Source: Manihot esculenta (taxonomy: Eukaryota > Streptophyta > Magnoliopsida > Malpighiales > Euphorbiaceae). Taken from it: a stretch of 64,000 nucleotides of DNA. The stretch is from the NCBI RefSeq assembly GCF_001659605.2, contig NC_035170.2, positions 29,554,020-29,618,019 on the forward strand, read 5' to 3'. Position 1 is the first letter of the stretch. The number at the start of each line of letters is the position of its first letter. This document shows positions 1 to 10,644 of this stretch, one piece after another. The position numbers and the translations under genes were made by a program. The notes under the pieces were generated by a model. It saw nothing but the letters and a program-made list of their open reading frames with translations, had not been told where the DNA came from and searched no databases.

Positions 1-176
1 CTGAGTTTTCCTCCAAGGTTGTTTTCATGCAAAAACTCATTTCCATTTTACTTAAAACCATGAAATACCTTAAAACATTTTATGAAAACATGCTTCTACC
101 CTACTAGAGGCTTCCGACATCCGAGATTCCACCGGACGATAGGAATTCCGATACCGGAGTCTAGCCGGGTATTACA
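1..176 (-). repeat. Ty3/gypsy 3' LTR, partial (continues off window)
   Basis: On the minus strand this is the first 176 bp of an LTR. It begins TGTAATACCCGGC and closely matches the start of the solo LTR at 26853, including the shared stretch 'actccggtatcggaat'. It sits directly downstream of a polypurine tract and a gypsy pol ORF on the same strand, so it is the 3' LTR of that element. The rest lies left of the window. Confidence 0.9.
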
Positions 177-191
177 TTCTCCCCCCTTAAG
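177..191 (-). other. Polypurine tract of gypsy element 1
   Basis: Read on the minus strand this is a purine run (CTTAAGGGGGGAGAA) ending exactly at the TGTAAT start of the LTR. That is the expected plus-strand primer position for an LTR retrotransposon. The same arrangement recurs at 62163-62177 in the element at the right edge. Confidence 0.85.
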
Positions 192-283
192 AACATTCGT
201 CCCCGAATGTACCTCAACTAGCACATAGCATGGCATAAAACATAACATACATACATAGCACATAAACACATAGAGATCTAACC

Positions 284-3200
284 TTAAAAGAGATGAGGGT
301 ACTGCTGGAGCATGGACTCCCGTGTCTCCCAAGTGCATTCCTCCAAATTGTGGTGGTTCCACAGGACTTTCACCATCGGGATTTCCTTGTTTCTTAGCTT
401 TCTGATCTGGGTGTCTATGATCCGTACTGGCTGTTCAACATAGGTGAGATCCTCTTGGACCTCCACATCAGGCTCACTAAGAACCTTGCTCGGATCTGAC
501 ACAAACTTCCTCAACATTGAAACATGGAAAACCGGATGGATTCTTTCCATTGAAGTAGGTAAATCCAGCTTGTACGACACATTCCCAATCTTTTGCAAGA
601 TTTCAAAGGGTCCGATGTATCGTGGGGCTAGTTTACCTTTCTTCCCGAAGCGAACCACTCCCTTCATTGGAGACACCTTGAGCAATACCAGATCCCCCTC
701 CTGAAACTCTAACTGTCTTCTGCGGACGTCTGCATAGCTCTTCTGTCTGCTGGCAGCAGTCTTGATTCTCTCTCTGATTATAGGTACCACCCTGCTGGTG
801 ATCTCTACTAGCTCAGGCCCTGCCAAGGCCTTTTCTCCAACCTCTTCCCAGCAAACAGGTGATCTGCACTTCCTTCCATATAAAGCTTCATAAGGAGCCA
901 TCCCGATGCTAGCATGATGGCTGTTATTGTAGGCAAACTCCACCAAAGGTAGATGTTGCCTCCAAGAACCGCCAAAGTCCAGCACACACATTCTGAGCAT
1001 ATCCTCTATGGTCTGGATGGTCCTTTCTGACTGTCCATCAGTCTGGGGGTGGAAGACAGTACTGAAATTCAACCTAGTACCCATGGCATTTTGCAGACTC
1101 CGCCAAAATCTGGAGGTGAACTGGAGCCTTCTATCTGACACTATCGAAACAGGAACCCCATGCAGCCTGACGATCTCGTCGACATACACCTGTGCCAACT
1201 TGTCCACAGAATAGCCACTCCTGACAGGGATGAAGTGAGCAGATTTGGTGAGTCTGTCCACAATCACCCATATGGAGTCCAATCTGTTGGACGCCGCCGG
1301 TAGCCCCACTACGAAGTCCATAGCTATATTTTCCCATTTCCATTCTGGAATAGGTAGCGGGTTAAGCATTCCAGCCGGCTTCTGATGTTTCAGCTTCACC
1401 CTCTGACACACTTCGAAGGCTGACACAAACTGTGCCACTTCTTTCTTCATAGCTGGCCACCAATAAACCTTCTTCAGATCTTGATACATCTTGGTGGCTC
1501 CGGGGTGAATGCTGTATCTAGCATTATGAGCCTCTCTCATAATGTCTCCTTTTAGCCCTATGTCATCTGGTATACATAGTCTGCTCCCATAGCGGAGGAT
1601 CCCCTTGCTGTCGAATCTGAACTCATTATCATTGCCTGACTGAACAGTCCTGGCAATTTTCACTAACTCCGGGTCCTCATGCTGTTTCTGAGCCACCTGC
1701 TCCAGAAACACGAGTGCCACTCTCATCTGGGCCACCAAGGCACCTGTACTAGACAACTCCATCTGTAGACCTTCCTCAATGAGCTTGTAAAACTCCTTCA
1801 CCACTGGCCTCCTCTCTGCCGATATGTGGGATAAACTACCGAGTGATTTCCGGCTTAAGGCGTCTGCCACAACATTCGCCTTACCCGGATGGTACTGAAA
1901 CTTGCAATCATAGTCACTCAGCAGCTCCACCCATCTTCTCTGTCTCAAATTCAAATCTCTTTGACTCAGGATGTACTGCAGGCTTTTATGATCTGTAAAG
2001 ATCTCACATTTAACCCCATAGAGGTAGTGCCTCCACATCTTGAGTGCAAAGATTACTGCTGCCATCTCCAGGTCATGTGTGGGGTAATTCAACTCATGCT
2101 TCTTCAGTTGCCTAGAAGCATAAGCGATCACCCTCTCATTCTGCATTAGTACACAACCCAGTCCCACACGGAACGCATCACAAAAGACTGTAAAGTCCTC
2201 ATCACTAGATGGCAGAGCTAAAACTGGTGCTGAAGTCAACCTCTTCTTAAGCTCTTCAAAACTCTCCTCGCACTGGTCGGTCCACACAAACTTCTGATTC
2301 TTCCTGGTCAGTCTGGTCAGAGGAGCTGCAATCTTTGACAAGTCCTGAACGAACCTCCTGTAGTAACCTGCCAAACCCAAGAAACTTCCAATCTCTGTCA
2401 CTGAAGTGGGTCTAGGCCAGTTAGCCACAGTTTCTGTCTTCTTGGGGTCTACCTCTATACCATTCTCTGACACTACATGCCCCAAGAACGAAATGCTCCT
2501 CAGCCAGAACTCACATTTAGAGAACTTGGCATACAAGCCATGTTCCCTCAAGGTCTGCAAGACCAACCGCAGATGATGGGCATGCTCCTCTGCATTCCTG
2601 GAATACACCAAGATATCATCTATGAAGACAATAATGAAGTGATCCAGGTACTGGCTAAATACTCTGTTCATGAGATCCATGAATGCTGCAGGGGCGTTGG
2701 TTAACCCGAACGGCATTACAAGGAACTCAAAATGCCCATATCTGGTCCTGAAAGCTGTCTTCGGCACATCTTCTTCTCTGATCCTCAGCTGATGGTACCC
2801 CGATCTCAGATCTATTTTGAAGAAACAACCCGCTCCTGCTAGCTGGTCGAATAGATCATCGATCCTTGGCAGAGGGTACCTATTTTTGGTAGTGACTTTG
2901 TTCAACTGCCTGTAGTCGATACAAAGTCTAAGGGATCCATCCTTCTTTCTCACAAACAAGACCGGAGCACCCCAAGGTGAGGTACTCGGTCGGATGAAGC
3001 CCTTCTCTACCAGCTCTTGCAACTGTTCTTTCAACTCCTTCAACTCGGCTGGGGCCATCCTGTAGGGAGGGATAGAGATCGGTCTAGTTCCAGGCACCAA
3101 CTCTATCTCGAACTCTATCTCCCTAGCAGGTGGTAAACCTGGAAGCTCGTCTGGAAAGACATCCTGAAACTCTCTGACAACTGGCACCGAGGCTGGCTCC

Positions 3201-4540
3201 CTGACCTGACTGTCTAGCTCTCTCACATGAGCCAAATACCCCCGACATCCCTTCCTAAGCAACCTACGAGCCTGAAGAGCTGATATCAGACCTCTAGGTG
3301 TACCCCTTTTGTCTCCTCTGAAGATGACCTCTGACCCGTTCTGATCTCTGAACCTGACTACCTTGTCTCTGCAGTCCAAGGTAGCACCATGGGTAGATAG
3401 CCAATCCATCCCTAGAATGACGTCAAAGTCTGTCAAATCTAGAACCACAAGGTCGGCGGAGATGCATCTTCCCTCAACAAAAACTAGACTGAACTGGCAG
3501 ACTGACACTGCCACTGACGGGTCACACTTGGGTCCACTGACCCATAGGGGACATTCTAACCCAGAGACTATCAGACCCAACCTCTCAACGGCTCTCGGAG
3601 CAATAAATGAATGAGATGCACCCGGGTCCATTAATGCATACACATCAGAACACCCAATGACAAGATTACCTGACACCACGGTGTTGGATGTGTTAGCCTC
3701 CTGCTGAGTCATGGTGAAGATCCTGGCTGGAGCTGATGGACCTTCACCTCGGGAACCAGAAGAAGAGGCTGCCCCTCTCCCTCTACCTCTGCCACTGCCC
3801 TGAGTTGTGGCTGGAGCTGCTGGCTGTGCCACACTACTAGAAGCTGTCTGCTGGGGCTGGCCCATAAAAGGCGCTCTAGGACACTCCCGAGCTATGTGTC
3901 CCTCCTGTCCACATCTGAAACATGTATTAGTCCCAGCTCGACACACTCCCCTGTGCGGTCTTCCACATCTCTGACATTCTGTACCATCTGAGCCTGAGCT
4001 CGAGCCACCGCCAAATCCCAGACCGGATTTCAACTTGTTCCAAAACTTATTCTTCTTCGGCTTCTTGGTGGTGTTATCCCACCTCTTCTTACTTGAGCTC
4101 TGAGAAGAGAGACCTGGCCCTCCTTTGCCTGGGGTCTTAACCCCTGAAGACTGGGTCACTGACTGCTTCACTGACCCCTCAACTATAGCATTCGCCTCCA
4201 TCCTTCGAGCCATATCCACCACAGTGTGGAAACTTTCTCTCTCAGCTGACTGAATCAACGAGGAGTACCTAGAATGCAGCTTCATGACATATCTCTTGGC
4301 TTTCTTCGTATCCGTATCTAGAGCTTGCCCTGAAAAAGGCAATAGCTCCAAGAATTTATCCGTGAACTCCTCTACACCCATGTGCTCTGACTGCCTCAGT
4401 TGCTCAAACTCAATCATCTTCAGTTCTCTGGAACTGTCTGGAAAAGCCCATCCAGCGAACTCATTCGCAAATTCCTCCCATGTCATACCGTCTAGTCTCG
4501 GGTCCACATAACACTTGAACCATTCCCGTGCCTTCTTGCA
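284..4540 (-). mobile_element. Ty3/gypsy chromovirus gag-pol, 5'-truncated
   Basis: One open frame of about 1,407 codons encodes a retrotransposon polyprotein. In order: the C-terminal part of the gag domain; a zinc knuckle [14 protein letters not shown] (residues ~196-209), preceded by a CxxCGxxHxGxC motif; an aspartic protease with DPGASHSF; reverse transcriptase with FIDDILVYS (~628); RNase H (catalytic Asp ~774); integrase; and a chromodomain-like tail ([13 protein letters not shown]). The architecture and tail fit the Tekay/Del chromovirus lineage (family knowledge). The gag frame is open upstream of 4507 but stops resembling gag at about 4540, where caulimovirid sequence begins, so the gag N-terminus, primer-binding site and 5' LTR are absent. 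Although open, the integrase carries lesions: the first Cys of its HHCC finger is Phe (1415-1417), and the usual SDRGPQ after the second catalytic Asp reads SDRRLQ. The element is therefore probably dead. Confidence 0.93.
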
Positions 4541-4676
4541 CTTTAAAATTTTTTGAATTATGTTGCGGTCACTGCCTGTTATACCCTAAAAACGCCTAAC
4601 ATTGGCTCAACCCGGGTTCAGTTGGCATAACCAAAACTCATTCACAAAATTTCAAAATGGATTTTTCTATATAAAA

Positions 4677-4692
4677 CTTGGCTATGATACCA
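4677..4692 (-). promoter_or_regulatory. tRNA-Met primer-binding site, copy 1
   Basis: The minus strand reads TGGTATCATAGCCAAG. Plant pararetroviruses and many LTR elements prime from the 3' end of initiator tRNA-Met, whose complement is TGGTATCAGAGC. This copy carries a G-to-T change in that motif. Confidence 0.8.
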
Positions 4693-5104
4693 ACAAATAA
4701 CAAGGATCGTTTAAATGTGATGGATAGTTTACTACACAACAAATAACAAGGATTTAGTTTAAGGATAGTTTACTACAAAACAAAATCACAAAAATTATTA
4801 AAACACAAAGGATTTAAAATTAGTGGCTTCCAAGATCATAGCCAAATTTGGCTTCTAAGATCATAGCCAAATAATAACAGTAATTAACATAAAATTTTTA
4901 AATGGTTTAGGGTTCCTGCAACCTTAACCTGGAATCCCCAGAATTAAGTCTGATTGTGGAGGGAGAAGAGAAAGGTGCCGTCAACACGGACTTACAATGT
5001 ATATAAAATTTAAGAAACTTACTGTATTAATAAAACTTGAGAAGGATGAGAGAAATATTATAAGAAGGTAACATGATTGTGTGCCTTCACAAGGGGAAAG
5101 GCTC

Positions 5105-5118
5105 CCTATTTAAAGAAA
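5105..5118 (-). promoter_or_regulatory. TATA-like box of caulimovirid promoter, copy 1
   Basis: The minus strand reads TTCTTTAAATAGGGAG, the usual form of a pararetroviral pregenomic RNA promoter. It lies about 420 nt upstream of the primer-binding site. A matching TTTAAATAGAGAG stands at about 11315-11328 in copy 2. No transcription evidence is available. Confidence 0.5.
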
Positions 5119-5280
5119 ATTTTTGAATCTTTACTGTTTTCATATGATTAGATGAGGACGAAACTTTTACTGCTCAAGAATAGTTTGTCTGCCATCGAAT
5201 CTTTACCGTTTCTGGCTTTTAACTATTCCTTGAATAATAGTCTGTCTGCCACCGAATCTTTACTGTTTTTGTCTTTACGC

Positions 5281-6454
5281 TGAGTCTAAAGATGAGGACG
5301 AAGATGTGTCCTTCTTTTTCTTTCCTTTTTTCTTTAGCTTTTCTTTCTTTTCTTTTTCTTTTTTCTTTTCTTTTCTTTTTATCTTGTCTGTCTTGCTCTT
5401 TATTTTGATAGCTGGAAGTATTCCATAGTAGTCATCTTCATTGCTGTCACAATAGGAAGATGTCGGATTTTTACTGGAGGATGACGTACTGGATGACGCT
5501 GTCGACTCCGATTCCGAACTGGACTATTTTTTATTTTTCCTTCTGCTGAGTGCTTTTCTTGATGAATCTTTACTGGAGGATTTAATTTCTTCTTGCTTTA
5601 GTTCTTCATTCTTTACTGATTCTCCTGAGCCAAGATGATTAAACATTTACTGGCAAATCATCTTATATTCTTCAGGAGTTTTAGCTGCTGCAAGTAATGC
5701 CTGGCACAGAGCCTTCTGTGCTCCAAATGAAGGTTGTTCTTGCAGAGTTAATTTACTAGCATAAGAGACAGTAGGAAACTGAGCTCTTTTGATGATCCAA
5801 TTTTTTACAACAATTTCTGTGGTGGTATTTTTGAATGATCCCCACCATTTTATACGATAACTGGAATATTAGATCTTGTCATATACTGAAAATCAAAAAA
5901 CCATTGATATACCCAAGGGATAAAAAATTGCATACAAAAATACATTAAAGAGGAATATACATCTCACTCTGAGCTGGTTTATAATTAGTTTTAAAATACT
6001 GATATACTTGAAATACTTCTTGTGATAAAATTTCATCAGTAATACCTCTATATAACTACCATCTTAAAAACTAGTAAGGAAATCTGGGGGTTGTTTTAAT
6101 ACTATGTTGATCAAAATATATTAACCAGGAGTGAGTAGTGGCAGGGTTTTGAATACTAAAAATATTTTTCTATGCATCTATATAATCAAAATAATTGTAT
6201 GAAGTACAATACTTTTTTAAGTTTTTAAATGTCAGGGCAGTGTATAAATTCGAGGTCGGCCAATCTTTTGGATGGATAACCCGTTTTATTTGTATAGAAT
6301 AATATGCTACTATATTTTTATGGTTTTTATCAAAATTATGTTTTATTTTTACTGAATCCGTTTCTTCCAAAATACTACAATAATATTCCTGAGGTTTTGA
6401 AAGATTTTTTGGCGTGAAATACCAATTCTCAGGATAATACTTTCGAATTACTTC
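5281..6454 (-). pseudogene. Caulimovirid downstream ORF, decayed C-terminal part
   Basis: This stretch lies between the promoter repeat and the more readable part of the downstream viral ORF. Short minus-strand frames (for example 6170-6370, 66 aa) read on from the ORF that starts at 6892 after an in-frame TAA near 6455. Nearer the promoter end the translation is rich in Ser and Lys; the pyrimidine-rich tract at 5310-5390 codes for a Lys/Glu-rich stretch in the viral sense. I recognise no domain. Confidence 0.55.
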
Positions 6455-6892
6455 TTATGGGTTTATATCATTAAAACCATTTTCAACTTCTATTTCAAAT
6501 TCTGAAATATTCTTTAAAAACCATTTATGAAAACCAGTATTATATCCATAGGAAAATTGGATTTTTGGCAAACCCACAGCCTTCAACGGATTTGATGAGT
6601 CTTTACTGTCTACCGTTTGAGACAGACTAGTCGTACCATGAACGGGTACGATCGCTTTAGATTTAAAATTCATACCTGAGGCTCCTGATGAAGACGTCAT
6701 ATTTTGTATTGCTTTAATCACTTCTGGTGATTGACTTAGTTCTTCAATCCATTTCTTTAAATCTATCTGACTCTGGTATTTTAACTGGGGTTTTAGGGTT
6801 TGATTTAAATATTCTGAATGCTCTGAAAGAGCTTTAGGAGTAGAGCTTGAACTAGATTTTATTTCTTTCTGTTTATTCTTCTTTCGCCCCAT
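6455..6892 (-). pseudogene. Caulimovirid downstream ORF (ORF2-like), unknown function
   Basis: An ATG at 6890-6892 opens a frame beginning MGRKKNKQKE, with a Lys/Ser-rich N-terminus. The ATG lies within the last codons of the RT/RNase H frame, so the two overlap by about 20 nt, as is common for consecutive caulimovirid ORFs. The frame stops near 6455, but similar sequence continues in frame beyond the stop, so it is truncated by a nonsense mutation. Its position after RNase H is where some caulimovirids carry a transactivator/viroplasmin or an ORF of unknown function. I see no motif that decides between these. Confidence 0.6.
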
Positions 6893-8325
6893 TGTTCTGT
6901 AGAAATTCTCGAGTAAGAAAATCTGGTATATTGTTATTACTCCCTTTAAAATACTCAATATCAAAATTAAAAATACTTAAAAGTGTTTGTCATCTAGTAA
7001 AAATTTGTTTAGAAGCAAGATTTTTGACATCTTTCTTTAAAATATCTTTTGCTGATTTACAATCAATTCTGACTAAAAATTTTTGATTTAACAAATTAGA
7101 TTGAAATTTATTTATACCTATTACTATACTCAAAATTTCCTTTTTAATGGTTGAATAATTTATTTTGGCCGAATTTCAGTGTTCTGAAGTGAACTGAATT
7201 ATTCTTTCTTTATTATATATCGTTTGTTTTAAAATTCCCCCATATCCTATATCCGAAACATCTGTTTCTACAATTTTAAATGTTGTTGGATTAAGAATAT
7301 ATAAACATGGAATCTCTTTTACTAATGATTTAATATGTCTTATGATGCTGGTATGTTTATTAGTCCATGGTCCTGGATTTTATTAGTCCATTTAACCTGT
7401 CATGAAGTGGTTTTATCATCATGTTTAGATTTGGATAAAAATCAATGATATAATTTAGACATCCAAGGAACCTTTGTAATTGAGTTTTATTTGTTATTTC
7501 ATCAGGAAATTTATCTCCAAATACCATTGTTCTTTCAATTGGTTGAAATATTCCTTGTTTAATATAATGACCTAGAAATCTAGTTCTAGTCTCAAATAAA
7601 TGCATTTTAGTTTTACTTAACACTAAACCATTCTTCTTTATGATCATGCAAAATGTTTTTAGATGTTTAAAATGTTCTTCAATAGTTTGACTGAATATTA
7701 AAACATCATCAATATAAACAATACAAAATCTTGAAAATGGATTAAAAATATAATTCATAATTCTTTGAAATACTGATAGTGCATTTTTTAAACCAACAGG
7801 CATTACGTTCCATTCATAGTGTCCAAACGGAACAGTAAATACAGTTTTACAATGATCTTTAGGCTGTATTTGAATTTGCCAATAATATGATTTCATATCA
7901 AATTTACTAAAAATATTAGCATTAAATAATTTATTTAAAAGGTCTTTTTTATTTAAAATTGGGTATCTTATCCATTTTAGTGCTTTATTTAATGGTTTAT
8001 AATTTATAACTAATCTAAGTGTTCTTCTTTCAATTTCTGCATTTTTATTGACATAAAAAGCTACACATGACCAATGACTTCTTGATTTACTTATTAATTT
8101 CTTATCTTCAAGGTTTTTAATTTCCTTTTTACAATGTTCCATTAAATATGGTTTCATTTGAATTAGTCTTGCCTTAGTTGATATCATCTTTTCATTAAAA
8201 TTTTCTTCATACGGTAAATCTACTATATGTTGTTTTCTATTCCAAAAAACAATTGGATGTTCTGAACATAATTCATTTTTCATATAATTTTTTAAACTTT
8301 CTATTCTAGCCTTTACAATGTTTTA
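6875..8325 (-). pseudogene. Caulimovirid reverse transcriptase / RNase H, degenerate
   Basis: The best preserved viral part is the open frame 7360-8283 (307 aa). It contains RT motifs including FDMKSYYWQIQI and the catalytic YIDDVLIFS (about 7690-7716), then FLGHYI. After 7360 the frame shifts; the RNase H part follows with an in-frame stop and ends in a DFLTRE-type terminus just inside the start of the next ORF. The enzyme copies pregenomic RNA into DNA from a tRNA-Met primer. The YIDD form and absence of integrase separate it from the Ty3/gypsy copies in this window. It cannot make full-length protein. Confidence 0.88.
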
Positions 8326-9357
8326 TTCTAATTGAATTTTTATTCTATTTAAATGTACATTATTCTTTAAATCTCTTAGGTCTTCTGTTTTGGATTTTAT
8401 TATTGAATTTATTTCCATTACTCTAATAGAATGCGCTTTTATTAGATTTAAATTTTTTCTTTTAGGTTTCTTAGTAAATACTAATTTTATTATTTTGTTT
8501 TTTATTTTAAACTTTATAGAGTCATCTTTTACTGAATAAAGTGTTATAAGATTTATAAATGGTGTTCTTAATATTACCATGTGATTTATTTATTGAGATA
8601 AAAAGAATATAGTTTTTATTTCTAGATCTTGATTTACTATTATTGCCTCCGTCTTTTCTAAAATATTTAGATTAGTTTTATTTGCAGTTGTTAACTTTTC
8701 TTTAGTCTCTTTCCAAGATCTTTTAGGTATCAAGTTTGATTTTACACAATTTAGATCTGCTCCTATATCAAATAATGCTATAGTATTTATTATAAATTTT
8801 TCTGATAGTTTAATTGTTAATTTTATTAAATATTTTCTAGAAGTTATTTCTTGTAATAGTAATATAAAATTATCATCTACTTCTTTACTATCTAATTGAC
8901 TTATTTCATTTTGTTCATCCTCCTCTTCTCTTTCGGATGAAGAAGATGATTCAGAAATTAATTGTTCTTATAATAGTTTTATCCTTTTTGCATCTTTTTG
9001 AAGTTGATTTTTTAATTCTTGCACTTCTACTTTTATTATTCTTATTTCTTTATTCAAATCTTCTATAGATGTTTTTTCTATTAATTGTTTATTTTTACTT
9101 AATATTTTAGTTAAATTATACGTTTGTTTATTTATTTTATTTATTTTAGGGATATTGTGGTCAAATCCTTCTGCTTCATCAAAACTTTTAATTAATTTTT
9201 TAAGAAATTTTTCTTTAGTACTACTATCTTCAATATTATTTATTAATTCTAATAAGGAACTTTGTTCTTTAGTTGAAACACTTATTGATTTTTCTGATGA
9301 ACTAGTTTATAATTCATCTACTTGATTTTCATTTTCCATTATATCCGATCCTAAAGT
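8323..9357 (-). pseudogene. Caulimovirid protease and linker region, degenerate
   Basis: This continues the coat-protein reading frame downstream of its TAA at 9358-9360. It is interrupted by further in-frame TAA codons at 9307-9309, 8968-8970 and 8323-8325. The first half is Lys/Glu-rich and looks like coiled coil. Near 8752-8780 lies an aspartic-protease motif FDIGADLN, the single-Asp D-x-G-A form of retroviral-type proteases. The shared frame suggests that coat protein, protease and RT once formed one polyprotein. Confidence 0.7.
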
Positions 9358-10644
9358 TTATGAATCTATATATAATTCTTGAATTTTATTTATGACTTCT
9401 TCATCTAAACTTAAATCATTTAGTTTTTTGTTAAACTTACAAAATTTAGATATATGTCCTTTCTTTCCACAATTATAACATGCTAAATCTTTAAATGATT
9501 TCTTAACTTGGTTCTTCTTATAATGCTTTCTTTGTTGCAATTTTGAACATTGACCATTACAACTCTTATTTTGACTTATTCCATCATCAAACTGTTTACA
9601 AAAATATCTTAGTTCTTGTTTAGTTTTATGCATTTCATATTTTAAAGTTCTTTGCAATTTTAGATCGTGGCAAATTTGTAAACCTTCCTTTTGAATTATA
9701 CTTATCAATTGTCCATATGTCATTTTACTATAAGGTATTGGGTTTCCAAATTGTTGTTTTATATTATTTCGTACTTTCTCTCCTAGGAAATAAGGAAGTC
9801 CTGCTAAAAATTTTTCTTTCCAAAAATCTTGATTTGAATCTTCTCTTAACATTAACCTAGTAAAAAATATAGTTTTATAATACTGAAAATCACTCAATTT
9901 TTTACATTTTAAATTACTTAATAACTCAACATTTTTATCTTGATATGGCTTAAAGATGTGTGACTTTATTTTTTGTTTTATTTCTTCTTTTTCTTCTATC
10001 TGTTTATTTTTTAAAAGGTTTTCTATTTTTTTTAATTGAGTTTCTATGCATATTAGACTTGCATTACTAAAATTATTTTGTTCTATTGTCTTTTTATCTG
10101 TATCATTTTCTTTAGTTATTTTATAAGGTGCACAGATTATTTCCTTATTCCCACGTAATATTTTACTTACTATTTTGGGTGAAAATTCACTTTGAATTAC
10201 TGTATCTCTTACTGTTATTGGGTTAATATTTTTTGTTTTATATAATTTAAACCACTTAAAAAAATTTATTTCTTCATTATTTTTAATATACTCAAAGTAT
10301 TTTTCCTTTAAATTTTCAAAATTATTTTCTTTAACTATTTTATTTAATTTACTTAAATTTTTTGTTTTTGTTATTTCTTTGATAAAATTTTTTTCAATCT
10401 TTTCTTTACTAATTACATTTAATTCTCTTTCTTCAGTTTTTATCACATAATCTGTTTTAAAAATATTTAATTTTGAAATTTTATAAATCTGTTCTTTATC
10501 TACTTTAGAAATTTCCCACTCATCAATAGTTTTAACAAAATCTCCTAATATTAACTCATTTTTATTTATTACTCTTTTAATTTTTGAAAACTCCGAATCA
10601 TCCGATTTAACTGTACTTGCCGATTTACATAAAAAATGATTCAT
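9358..10644 (-). pseudogene. Caulimovirid coat protein (ORF1 N-terminal part)
   Basis: An open frame of 428 codons starts with an ATG only a few bases after the leader repeat. The N-terminal ~200 residues are Lys/Glu/Asn-rich with no domain I can name. The second half carries the caulimovirid capsid signature region (FWKEKFLAGLPYFLGEKV, then YGQLISIIQKEGLQ) and a CCHC zinc knuckle CYNCGKKGHISKFC near the end. It packages the viral genome. The TAA at 9358 looks like a mutation, because the frame continues in the linker/protease region. Listed as a pseudogene because the element as a whole is broken. Confidence 0.82.

Larger units (their letters stand above)
4541..5280 (-). repeat. Caulimovirid leader/promoter region, copy 1
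   Basis: Nearly the same sequence as 10645-11483. On the minus strand it holds a TATA-like box, a transcribed leader and a tRNA-Met primer-binding site. It is shorter than copy 2 because it lacks about 95 bp that in copy 2 contain a 40-bp tandem duplication. Its homology to copy 2 stops at an A/T tract ('tttaaaatttttt') where the gypsy gag begins. Confidence 0.88.

Noticed and set aside
5310..5390. Strong pyrimidine tract as a possible regulatory element
   Set aside because: On the viral strand it is read as Lys/Glu-rich coding sequence of the downstream ORF. I cannot support a separate regulatory role.
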